NCBI GenBank assembly: GCA_021307315.1
Contig: JAJSPD010000110.1
Coordinates: 41,388 to 105,387, forward strand
Direction of reading: 5' to 3'
DNA length: 64,000 nt
Source: Bisporella sp. PMI_857
Taxonomy: Eukaryota > Ascomycota > Leotiomycetes > Helotiales > Helotiaceae
In this document: positions 1-9,561 of the stretch, piece after piece
Layout of the letters: each line of letters begins with the position of its first letter
How positions within the stretch are numbered: the stretch's first letter is position 1
Made by a program: the position numbers and the translations under genes
The notes under the pieces: model-generated
Database searches by the model: none
The model's input: the letters and a program-made list of their open reading frames with translations, nothing else
What the model was told of the DNA's origin: nothing

Positions 1-469
1 GTACTCTGTCCCAGGGGAACGGAAGCCTTAACGGACAATCAATGGACAAGGGAGCGGTATCCTCCGTATCGCAACAACGCAAGCTAATCGCCATTCCAGT
101 ACTCGATCTCAGAAAGGGATCTTAGAGACCTGGGGTCCTGACACAGACAACACCTTGCCGTACCTTACGCTGCCGACTTTGGATGGGATTCGCTAGGAAA
201 GTCAGCCCACATCTATGGCCTTCTACTGGAGGGGCGGCAGCTTACAGGCGGCGGCAGAGTGTGGCGGTGCCAAGATATTTCTCGGCCAGCCGAGCCGACC
301 CCCTGAGGTGGCGGCTGCAGGTGAGAAACACAGTGGATTGAGAAAGCAACAAACAAAACGCTTATGTCACGAATACAAACCTAAGAGCTGGTGGGAGCTG
401 TTGTTTGGTGTTTCAATTACGAAAATACTAAACTAAGGAGAAAGAATGTTGCCACAGTTCGTCATTAAG
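1..469. other. left edge, no gene seen
   Basis: No coding region is convincing here. A 73-codon open frame beginning at 215 on the plus strand shows no recognisable motif. This is the 3' flank of the HET gene that ends at 470. Confidence 0.5.
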
Positions 470-2692
470 TTATACAAGTTGAATTTCTTCAAGATCTTCT
501 GGGTGCCATTGTTCTCCATTCATCATTCCTTCAATGAGCGCAGGTCCCACCACTTCGTAAATCCCCGGTAAACCCTTCGGACGGAGAACCATGGGTCGGC
601 CCACCCCAGGGATCAAAGTGATGACATCCCCCACCTTGACTGAAGAATGGGCAGAGCCAATGAACCCTCGCGCTGTGGAGAAGACCGTCTTTTCTCTCAT
701 CATCATCCACACAGCGTGTGTCAGCATCGCTGTTCCCGGGTTGGTCTTCAGAGCCCACAGCGTCATCAGCTCATCGCACCTTGTGAATCTCATTTTAGTG
801 TCGAAATCGAACTCTGGAGCGATCTTTAGGGCTTCGAATGCTTGATTTAATTGATCGATGCGGTGGGGTCCTCGGTAAAGGAGGAGCATCCAACCAGCGA
901 CGGAGACTAGGCCTCTGGTGAGGCCTTCGAGCAATTTCATGTTTCCAGCTGTCATTGCTTGCCCAAAAGCGTGCATACACTGCGGAACATTAGGGTATGC
1001 ATCCATACTGGTGCATGCTTCTGCAATTTTGCACCAGTCTCGGTAGGCTTCGATAGTGGCTCTTGCGTCGCTTTCAGATCCCAGGTTGACAGTTAGATTG
1101 TCTCTGACCATACCAGAGTCATCTGGAGGCACCTTCCACAGGCCGCGGTTGGATTGAGCTTTGATCGTATCCACAATTATTCCATACGTCTTAAGAATAC
1201 ATCCATGTTGTAAAAACTTGAAAGAGGCTTGGGAGTCTCCAGCGGCGTGGGGACTGTGCATAAAGTCCCCTGTTCTGTGTGGTTCAGCATAATTTGGTAC
1301 CCAGCTTGGCATCTCAGATCGATTTTCGTCGGAAACAAGACCAGTCGTGATTTCCAAAAGCTCCAGAGACCTCAAACTATTACATACAGCGATAGTAAAT
1401 TCCAAAAATATTTCTTTTATGGTCTTGTGGTAGCTCGGTTTTGGGAGATTGATTCCTGCGTTTTGGAGAATTCCATAGAGCCCATATACCCGATCTCTCT
1501 GGTCAGTAGCGTCGCAAATTCGAATTTGAAACATTAGATGATGTATGTTGAGCTTTTTAGACGCCGTGACCGCGCGGTGAGGGTAGTGTAACGTCAACGC
1601 TGTTGACCATGGTGAATCGTTGAAAATGTAACTGACGTGCAGGAACATATTATACGCTGTGCAAAAATGAAGAAGAAATCCGCTGAGACATTCCAGAGGT
1701 ATTTCATAATTTCCGCAGTTGACAAGAACTGGAGTTAGGCTTGCCCATGATGAAGATGGGGTTAGAACGGATTCTTGGACGGTCCAGACTCGCCTCCACC
1801 AGCTCTTTCTCAGAAGTTGGGATATGTATTTTGAGTGGCCACGATCTACGGAGCCATTTCTGGTCAGTCTCAATATCAGGAATACAGATTACGTTGTAGT
1901 TACCTTCGATGAACCGAAGAAGACGCCTTTCAAGTATGCTTTTCCTCATTTTGGGAGCTGCAAGAACACACCATTGCAACCACGCATAGTGAAAACACAA
2001 CTCATCTCCATAGGAAGGCACACCCAGCCAAACGTTCACCTGTAATGCTTGCCTATATATCTCAGACATCAATGGAACCTGCGTAGCCTTTTCGGTGCTA
2101 TTGCTCTGATCGATGCATATCGCATCAATCCATATGAAGAGCCGTGCGAGGCGGAACGCGTGCCGAAGTATATCCTCGCAATTCTTCGTGACCAACAGCT
2201 TTTTCCCATTGCAAATGACAACCCGGTCACATGGTTGACCGTCCCTGCATAAGTTAGCAACCGTTTGCTCGGATCCTATAGTATGTCTGACCAGGTATAT
2301 GAGATCGCGCGATAACCTCGCAGTAGTTTAGGTTGATCTAGGGAGACCGGCACCAACTCGCAACTTATGATATTGTCCCGTCTAGTTTGTCGAGTAGGAC
2401 GCTGGAGTTTGAGAAGTCGAATGTGTCTTTCAGAAGGCAGTGGAGAGTATACTAATGGCTCAAGCTGGCTCAACGCGTCTTCCGAGGAGCTGAAGACTGG
2501 ACCCTTTTGAGGTGGTTCTCCCGCTGCTCGAAAGTTCCATCTTGCCCTCAGATCGAAAATTAGGATATAAGAGCCGTGATAAACCAGCCGGTAGGTGAAG
2601 GAACAGGCAGTGAAAGGCGCCGCAGCAATCCATGGGAATTGTTTTAGGAGGAACGTGCCGATCAATACCGCGAGTACGGTCCAGATGTACAT
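470..2692 (-). CDS. HET-domain protein with N-terminal membrane segment (canonical member of a head-to-head pair)
   Basis: Heterokaryon-incompatibility (HET) protein; members of the family trigger programmed cell death on non-self recognition in filamentous fungi. Three exons fit one continuous frame: 2692..2292, 2244..1904 and 1845..470, with introns of 47 and 58 nt (the second has a CTGAC branch point), giving 705 residues. The N-terminus carries a hydrophobic stretch (residues about 3-35) that should anchor it in a membrane. The HET blocks follow in order: YRAISYTW, then FIWIDAICIDQS, then SWWRRVWTVQE. The C-terminus has the usual GDVITLIPG...GIYEVVGPALIEGMM ending. The start is the first ATG in exon 1. 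It is transcribed away from the degenerate HET gene at 3082, with 389 bp between the starts. Splice sites are inferred; the family assignment is firm. Confidence 0.9.
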
Positions 2693-3081
2693 GTTCGAAA
2701 ACGTCTACGGCTGTATGGCGGTGTTAGTATGCGAAGCCAAAGACACAGACAGAATCTACTGGATGGATCTTTAGGAAGTAAGCAATTAACAAATGCCCAG
2801 GCATCCGTTTCGACTGAAGTATGACGGTAGACGAATTCAGGGGTAAAGTTGGCGCCGATGTTTCACATGAAAACAGAGCTGAGTGGGCGCCCTATAACTC
2901 CGCCACCACACCAAATATTGTGATATCCAGAAATGGATGGCCCAAGAAAAGCAAATGCGGGCCTACGATGTTAATAAATTGAACGCATCCAGCGCCTCAC
3001 TAGAAAAGCCTTCGACAAGTTCTTTCTCGCTTTCTCTGGAATTTCAACAGCACTGTCGGTACTGTGCCTAGGAACGACACC
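2693..3081. promoter_or_regulatory. shared intergenic region between two divergent HET genes
   Basis: The 389 bp separate the start codons of two oppositely transcribed HET genes, so both promoters must lie here. I see no clear TATA box or operator motif. The promoter role is inferred from gene orientation only. Confidence 0.4.
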
Positions 3082-4464
3082 ATGGAATCCTTCACTTTTT
3101 GGCACTCGCTGCCACAATCCAACCTGCCCGCAACAGATTTTCTGTCGAGTCCCTGGGTCGCAATTCTGCACGCGTTATTCATGAATTTCGTATGGCGCAC
3201 TGGGCTGATATTCTCGCTTCTTTCCTTTATTTGGATGCGCCCTGATCACGCAAAAACGCTCTCTCTTTTCGCATGGGCAACAGTATTTCGGGATCCGCAC
3301 GACCGTCCAGCCGTAATAGGTGACCCCAGAGCACTGGGAGCTGCCACGACAACTGCTAATTTCTATGCCGGCACGCTTGCGCTGCTAAAACTTTTGTCTC
3401 TTTTGGGCCGGGTGGTCCTATATGTCTTTTGGACAAATGCCAAATTCAGCATTCCGTTAATCGGCTTATTTTGCTGTGTCCCAGCTTATGTAGTTGATGA
3501 GATCGTCATTGCTATCGAACCCGCGATTAACACAATACGCAAACTGACCGCAGCTTTGACGAAAATTTTGTTGTGGCTTCCGCACTGGATACATCATTTT
3601 TCGGACCGCCTATCAAACTGTTTTCTCTCCATACAATATCATATAGCGACAAGCTCCTGGTTGGCGAAAATAACAGGCCATGTTCCATTTTGTGAGCTAA
3701 AACCATTCACATACATACCAATTTCACCTCTTAGAGAGATACGGCTTCTCAAAATTGAAAAACGGCGTCTTTTCTCGTTCCCTTCCGCAAGTTTGATTGT
3801 CTATACCATAGACGATTTGCCACCATTCGAAGCAGTGTCATGCGTTCCGGCCACTGATTTCTCGACCACTCATCCAATACTCCTGAATGGCGCAGTCCAT
3901 CATGTTTCATTCGAGGTGGACAACATCATACGTCGCTTGAGCTCCTTTTTCAGCCCCAGGTTGATCTGGATCTCCTCTCTGTGCATCGATCATCAGCACG
4001 CAACCGAGCGAGTACACCACGACGCAAGTCTAGCATGTGCGCATTCACATTCATTTCGTATTCTCATATGCCTCGGAGAAAATTCGCATGCTCGATTAGC
4101 CCTCGCTTTAGTTAATATGGTCATAGTATGGAAGTGGAAACTTGACCCTCGTTCTGCCGCTCAAAACTTTGAAACATTGTGCGGGAACCCGCAAACCGGC
4201 ACCATGGAAGACAGAGCACTCGAAGCTTTCCTGGAAATGTTAAATCATCCGTGGTTTGAATATGCGCTGAGATCTCCAACGGTTCTCATCGGAAAGCAGA
4301 GAACGATTGTGTACGGTCACGAGCTTCTCATGTGGCAATACTTTCGGCATATTACTGGATTTCTAGGTGACTGCGATCGCTTACGGATAGAGCAAATTTT
4401 TCATCAGAAAGGCAGACCATTTCGATGGCCATCGGCGGCAATACGTCTTTTCCATACAGTGTAG
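3082..4464 (+). CDS. degenerate, multi-membrane-segment HET-like protein
   Basis: Single-exon protein of 460 residues starting at the ATG at 3082 (an upstream GTG in frame is not a fungal start). The first 150 or so residues contain several hydrophobic stretches that look like membrane segments. After them comes a recognisable but eroded HET domain: PLREIRLLKIEKRR corresponds to the usual lead-in. PPFEAVSCVPA stands where YEALSYxWG is expected, LIWISSLCIDHQ where LWIDAICIDQ is expected, and HPWFEYALRSPTV where RPWFxRVWxxQE is expected. The ORF is open and unbroken, so the loss of consensus is not simple pseudogene decay. It is divergently paired with the canonical HET gene to its left. It may be a regulatory or decoy partner, or a gene under strong diversification; function is not known. 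Confidence 0.68.
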   Translation: MESFTFWHSLPQSNLPATDFLSSPWVAILHALFMNFVWRTGLIFSLLSFIWMRPDHAKTLSLFAWATVFRDPHDRPAVIGDPRALGAATTTANFYAGTLALLKLLSLLGRVVLYVFWTNAKFSIPLIGLFCCVPAYVVDEIVIAIEPAINTIRKLTAALTKILLWLPHWIHHFSDRLSNCFLSIQYHIATSSWLAKITGHVPFCELKPFTYIPISPLREIRLLKIEKRRLFSFPSASLIVYTIDDLPPFEAVSCVPATDFSTTHPILLNGAVHHVSFEVDNIIRRLSSFFSPRLIWISSLCIDHQHATERVHHDASLACAHSHSFRILICLGENSHARLALALVNMVIVWKWKLDPRSAAQNFETLCGNPQTGTMEDRALEAFLEMLNHPWFEYALRSPTVLIGKQRTIVYGHELLMWQYFRHITGFLGDCDRLRIEQIFHQKGRPFRWPSAAIRLFHTV

Positions 4465-5301
4465 TTTGATCTCGAGTTGAAAATAGAAGTAGAGTCGTTG
4501 AAATATTTACTACCCACATATATTTCATGATTCTAGAAAATGTCTTGATCCATGTTTATCAATTGCGGTCTCGGTAAATGCCATATATCTCTCTCTCGGA
4601 TATTTCGACCAAATGTTCGAAATGCAAGGGATCCAGCCTTTGAGTTTACTTGTGAACCACTTCCCCGTATGCAGCGTAGCGCGCCAAAAATCAGTCTCGT
4701 TCGCCTGTCTTAACACTTTATATACTTAATTTATCAACTTTTAGCTCGGTCGTCTGTATTTCGTTCTCACCTAATGGGCGTACAGGCCAGGGCGAGTTCA
4801 TGTACTATGGAATCGTGGGTAGTACGAGAATCAAGGCTGGTAGAAGCACACAGATTGGCAGAAGCAGTCAGACAAAGGCGAGTAGAATCCTCTGCCGATT
4901 TGTCGTAACCTTACTATTATTCAACCACCACACCTATATTTACATATTTTATTTGACGAAATAACACGGAGGCTTCGGCCTACCGGTGTACACCTGAGTA
5001 TGCTACATTTATACTATGTCTCGGCTTCGTGCTAGATCCTGTTACTGTTCTTGCCCTTCAAGCATGTTCCTCTACAGTATGTATTTTTTGGGGGGGCCAG
5101 TTCGCTATGTTGGATGGTTCGCTATGCACTCACGTTATAAGTCTAGTAGATCGATTATAATGGATTTCCTAGCAGAGATTTGGATTCGAGAACAGACATC
5201 TTCTGGAGAAGCGATCTCACAGCAGGATCATTGACATGGGTTAACTGCACTTAAGAGGTATTGAAACATTATCTCGTTTTCATTCTCATCCATCCCACAT
5301 C
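4465..5301. other. intergenic, no gene seen
   Basis: Short open frames on both strands (for example 5016..5234 plus) have no motif I recognise. Nothing structural stands out apart from a G8 run near 5091. Confidence 0.4.
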
Positions 5302-5686
5302 TTACATCTTGGGGGCAGGCTCAAAATCAAACTCCGTTACATGCTGTTCGAGGCGAGCAACGGCCTGAGTGAGTTTGGCCCTCTCCTCCTGGAGCCCAAA
5401 ACGCATGGCAGCCTCCTCATGGTTCTCGATCATCAGTGCCCTGCACCTCATTTCGCAGTCTCTCGTATTTAGACCTAGGACTTTTTTTCCAGATATTGTG
5501 GAACCTTCTCCTGTGCCTTCCAAAAAAGAGTGCCTTGAATATGCTGGCAGGCGTTATCTGCAAATCGATCTGCCACAGTCCTGTAATAACTTTGAACGTA
5601 TGCCGCAGTGTCGATCTTGAGAGCAAAGGGGTCTGGGCCAAGCTGCTCATCAGTTGTGTGGTTCATTTGGATCTCGCGATCCTTGG
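5302..5686 (-). pseudogene. C-terminal fragment of a dynamin-like GTPase (GED region)
   Basis: Two overlapping minus frames read as one protein tail. The first part contains DPFALKIDTAAYVQSYYRTV and then ADRFADNACQHIQGTLFW. The second contains CRALMIENHEEAAMRFGLQE, a coiled coil and a stop. This pattern (AYVxxYYxxVADRFxDN ... L..E..E...R..L..E...L..A...L) resembles the GTPase effector domain of fungal dynamin/Mx-like proteins. The frames are joined across an A7 run near 5485, so a one-base indel has broken the frame. No GTPase domain lies upstream: the coding similarity stops where the LTR fragment begins near 5687. It is therefore a truncated, frameshifted relic. The GED assignment is by pattern and moderately sure. 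Confidence 0.5.
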
Positions 5687-5878
5687 CCCCTGACATCACA
5701 GGGCTCGCTTACACTGCCCCCCCCGGCCAGTCTCCTGTATATAAAGCGCTGCTTTCTTTCCTTTCTTCTATCTGTAGCTTGTTCTCTTCGTTATAAAAAT
5801 TGATAGTAGTTCACACTTTTGGAGTCCCTCTTCCTGAGATCTACGGATCGAGATCCCTGTTCGCCTTGAGTTGTTACA
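5687..5878 (+). mobile_element. truncated solo LTR, family C (partial copy)
   Basis: About 190 bp are near-identical to positions 14291..14481, the right part of a complete solo LTR. It includes the TGTATATAAAGCGCTG TATA-like block and ends in GAGTTGTTACA. The first roughly 45 bp of the LTR, starting TGTCACGG, are missing, so no target duplication can be read. It abuts the dynamin fragment. Confidence 0.8.
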
Positions 5879-6640
5879 GTTCAGAGTGTCCGGGAATGGC
5901 CACGTAATATAACTTATAAGAGAATATAGGAGATATTGAGGTGTGCACAGGTTTTAAAATGCTTAAAGTCAAAGTACCTAATTTTTTTTCCCCCGGCACA
6001 TAGGGTTTTCCGCTACGTAAGGATAGACGCCAGCTGTTCGTATGTAGTTATTATCACGTGACAGGAACATAAAATAGTGGGACCTCGATCTCACTCTACA
6101 CCGTAGAACTATAGCTTAGAATCAAAGAATCGATGAATACCAGAATCACCACCGCAAGAGGGTAGTCAATAGCTGCTATGCCTTTTGTACGGTGATAGTC
6201 ATTCTGACATAAAGGAAGAGCACAGAAATATGGGTGAGCTGTTACTAGGATAACCTTTAAATGGGCGATCGTCACAAATGCCGCTTGCGGTGCCCGTGAA
6301 GTTTTTGACAGCTGCCCTAGAGTTCGACAGAACGAGAAAATACACAATGATAAGCAGAAGGAATTGGGGATGCCGTTCAGGCTCTCTATTGTTGTCTATG
6401 TGTGTAAGAATACAGAATTGTAGAACTGTGTGTGTGTGAAAAGTCTTCCGCGCTAGCGTTCCCCACATAGTCAGAGACATGTCAGCTACCTAGATTCTCA
6501 AATCCTGACAGAGTTGTCCTGGTGAGAGCGAGAGGGATCCTCTTCAATACAGTAAGCGGGTTTGGTGTGAAGAATGAACCCGACGCGAATATCGAAGCCA
6601 TTTGGTGCTAACCCCTTCCCCCTGGCTCAATCTATGCGCT
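5879..6640. other. intergenic with a dispersed repeat (copy 1 of pair E)
   Basis: No gene is visible. Positions about 6099..6215 match 55625..55740 in the same orientation; both contain a TAGCTTAGAA core followed by GAATACCAGAA. The repeat does not encode a recognisable product. Confidence 0.5.
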
Positions 6641-6888
6641 ACCAGGCAGCATAATAGCTGGGGTAAGTTGCGGGGTGCATTGCTCATTTCAGGGTTGGGA
6701 GGGGCAAAATGCACCTCACAACCCCACCATCCAACCCCTGAGAGGTGGTCTACTCCGCCTTCGCTGGCAGGCATCGGTAACATGAAGCCGACAAGCGCTG
6801 CTCGGTCGTAATTGATACCGATGCCACCTATTGCCTAACTGGTGCGCGCTTGTCTGCTCCCACATCATCATCACGGCAGTAGGGTAGT
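6641..6888 (+). repeat. 5' non-coding end of Fot1/pogo-like element (copy 1)
   Basis: From TAATAGCTGGGGTAAGTTGC to TAATTGATACCGATGCC this stretch matches 22187..22400. It contains an internal inverted repeat: GGGGTAAGTTGCGGGGTGC pairs with GCACCTCACAACCCC. It sits directly before the first ATG of a pogo-like transposase relic, so it is probably the element's 5' terminal region. The second copy has lost the transposase. Confidence 0.6.
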
Positions 6889-8406
6889 ATGGACAGAGCC
6901 AGTCAAGCACTGGCGCAAGGCGTTCCTCCTGGCGTACCTAAATCATACCGTGCCCTTGTAAATCATAGCAGTGTGTTCAAATAGAGGAAGAAAGTCACGT
7001 GGCCTTCAGAGAGTATAGGGCAAATAAGTATCAATTGCTGAAGGTTGTAGAACCTAAACTACAGGAGATAATCCCTCTACTTATAGAGATACGATACTCA
7101 CATGTCATCACACTGATACCTACTGTTGCCTACCGTTGCCTACAGGTGCCTACTGGTGCCTACACTAGACTAGGTATGATCCTTAGACCTAGCCTGTTCA
7201 ACACAATGCCCCTCGCTCTACCCTCCATCATCGTGCTCGCCGGCGACGCTCGATAGAGGAGAAAGCCCAGAGCCAACAGTACTTTACCCCGTGGGAAGAG
7301 GATGTCGTTGTCAAGTTCTTGTTACAAATGTCCGGCCTTGGACAACTAATGCGAATGAAGTTTGTTCTTTCGATCGCCTTCAGCGTCACCTGCCAGCGAC
7401 CCGCGGCGGACAGACCGCTTAAGTCGCCTAGCAGGAACTGGGCGAAAGCTCTGAAAAACCGCCACAAAGTACTCACGGCAAAAAGAGTTAAGGCTTCGGA
7501 CTAGAAACGTCACGAGAAAAATATCTATAGAAAAATCACACACTAGTTTGAAGTAATAAGAAAATATTACAAGATCCGGCTATCTTACTAGAGAATGTTT
7601 ATAGTGACAAAACTGGAGTGATGTTATTTATGCCAGGCTCCGTTAAAGTTCTTGTAAGTAAAATAACCGACGAAAATATAAAGGCGCACGAGTCAAACGA
7701 ACAACGGTAACCGCAATCGAGCGCATCAGTGCTGATAGTAAGTGTTTATACTCTATAGTTATTTGGCTAGCTACTACTTATCGAAATAACTGGACCACCT
7801 TCTTTACCCCCGGATGACAGTACGCTATTTCCGAATCTGGATATACCGACTTTAAAATCAGCTTAGAATAACTGAAGCGTATATTTGACCCCTAAACTAA
7901 GCAGCGAGCTAACAAGAAACCACGAGTGCTAATTTGTGACGGCTTCGGGATGCACGAGACCCTTGAAATCTTAAAGTTTTGTTTCGAAAACCAAATTATT
8001 CTGTGTTGTCTTCTTTCTTACACCTCCCATCCAATCCTTAAACAAGATGCATATGCGCTTGATGAGACGAGCAAGCAGAGTGAAGCGGCATTTACAGAAG
8101 TTTGCTAACGCTGTCCTCCAGCAGGACCAAGTTCAATTCCTGACCACCATGAACAACGAGGCTAAAGTTCGACGGTCAACCAAGTTATTGGTCCTAGAAA
8201 CGGCGAAGGTCATGAGCTATGAGGACCTGGAGGAAGCACGAGCGAAGGGTGCTGAAAAAGAGGCTGTGAGAGAAGCTAAAAGCAAGGCGAAACGTGATCG
8301 GAAGCGCAAAAGTGTTGCGCTAGAGGCAGAGTCGCCAAATACCAAGGTGGCACGGATGCTTGAAAGCAAGCGCCAGTGCCAGCGAGTTCCTCGGCAGCGC
8401 AAATGA
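6889..8406 (+). pseudogene. Fot1/pogo-like transposase relic, split by a solo LTR
   Basis: Tc1/mariner-pogo transposase. The N-terminal DNA-binding part reads ASQALAQGVPPGVPKSYRAL, is interrupted by the LTR at 6974..7203, and resumes APRSTLHHRARRRRSIEEKA. The CENP-B-type HTH follows (TPWEEDVVVKFLLQM ... NWAKALKNRHKVLTAKRVK). In the same frame come RHEKNIYRKITH and FEVIRK, each flanked by a TAG where the family has TGG (7502..7504, 7544..7546). The DDE domain survives as TGVMLFMPGSVKVLV near 7615 and LICDGFGMHETLEILKFCFE near 7930. The C-terminus has YEDLEEARAKGAEKEAVREA before a basic tail. Multiple stops, frameshifts and an internal deletion near 8045 make it dead. Confidence 0.88.
6974..7203 (+). 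mobile_element. solo LTR, family A copy 1, nested in the pogo transposase relic
   Basis: 230 bp, beginning TGTTCAAATAGAGG and ending CCTGTTCAACA. It is flanked by CAGTG (6969..6973) and CAATG (7204..7208), a 5-bp target duplication with one mismatch. Removing the LTR and one duplication joins NHSS to APRSTLHHRA of the transposase. Inside is a short tandem array of GGTGCCTACT-like 10-mers. The other copies are 26538..26767 and 45691..45942. Confidence 0.9.
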
Positions 8407-9561
8407 GCAGAACACAGGTTGCCCCAGTGGAGCGGATGTGGTAACGCGGAAGATTGAGATTGCTGTTCGAGGGAGACAGAACTATTAAGACTTAATGCTG
8501 ATCCTCAGCCTGGGTCGGTTTGAGGTTGGCTTGCGCTGGCCTTGCGACCCGTGTACAGTAGTAGAACTTGTCTTCATCGCCCCTCTTTTTTTTTGGCGCA
8601 ATAGTTGCGCAGACAGGCAAATAGAGATAGAGGTCGTGCTTGTTATGCCCTGCGATGGCCGTTGCCGTCACTGTCGTGCCCGCTGTTGTGCTTGTCATTG
8701 TCATGCCCCTCCTTTATCGTGCGCTGGTCATTATGCCCTTGTCATGGTGTTCTGGTGGCGGTTCCTTCTATCGTTGTGCACGCCGCTGTGCTCGCCGTTG
8801 TTGTCGGCGTTACCAGCAAAAGGAGCGGATTCCCTTCGGATACCAGGGCTGAAAATTATAGAGGCTCATTGCTCTAGGCAGAACGCAGAACAGTTTTTGG
8901 AGGAGAGAAGGGTTCGGTTTCGTGTACATGCAGCTATCGACAGCAGAGGAACTACCGGTTGCCCAGGGCAAAATTTGAACTAAGCCATATGCCAAGACTT
9001 TTCTAGCCACATTAGCACTAATATAGCTAGCTCATTCTATTCCTACATCCATGCGCCACATATCTCATATCACGTATAAGCTAAGCCAAGGATGCTAGTT
9101 TATGTCACGATTCTGGGCAGACTAGGCTGCAAGTTGAGGCCATTTCCCGGCTCTCGTGAGGCCGTATGAGGACCGTAACATAAAATTCATGGTTTTAAAT
9201 TATATAATACTGTCCCACTTGTACAATTAAGGGTGGCTTCTCTCATTCTGCATTTACTGGAAGAGGGGTCAGTCTTGGCTGTTCGGTTCACCTCTGATTA
9301 GCCAATCTAGCTACTGCTCAATACTATATTTTAACAAAAGCGTTCTTACTACCTAATGATCCTTATATTATAGTATATCCTACCTTCTAATAACGAACAT
9401 GTGACCTTCGTAGAAGATACTAGAATTGGAGTAGCAAAATAACAACGTTTATGAAAGCAAACACTTCCCTTAACCCTCTATGAAATAGAGACAAAAAGAA
9501 AATAATAGATTATATACATAAAAACACTTTAGTATTAGTTGATACGGTAAAAACAATATTG
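8407..9561. other. intergenic, with a GTTGTCGTGCC-rich repeat
   Basis: The long open frame at 8495..8983 looks compositional. Positions about 8645..8815 resemble the reverse complement of 15370..15545, sharing the block GTCGTGCCCGCTGTT. A possible LTR remnant (TGTCACGATTCTGG ... GACCGTAACA, about 9103..9181) is too short to be sure. The rest is AT-rich with nothing recognisable. Confidence 0.35.

Noticed and set aside
1704..2195. Apparent frameshift between overlapping HET frames near 1850
   Set aside because: A 58-nt intron (1846..1903) with consensus donor, CTGAC branch point and TAG acceptor joins the frames without any lesion.
3064..3081. GTG as start of the degenerate HET protein
   Set aside because: Nuclear genes of fungi start with ATG; the in-frame ATG at 3082 is used.
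8495..8983. 162-codon plus frame
   Set aside because: Low-complexity Cys/Leu/Val composition, overlapping frames on both strands, and similarity only to a non-coding repeat at 15370..15545.
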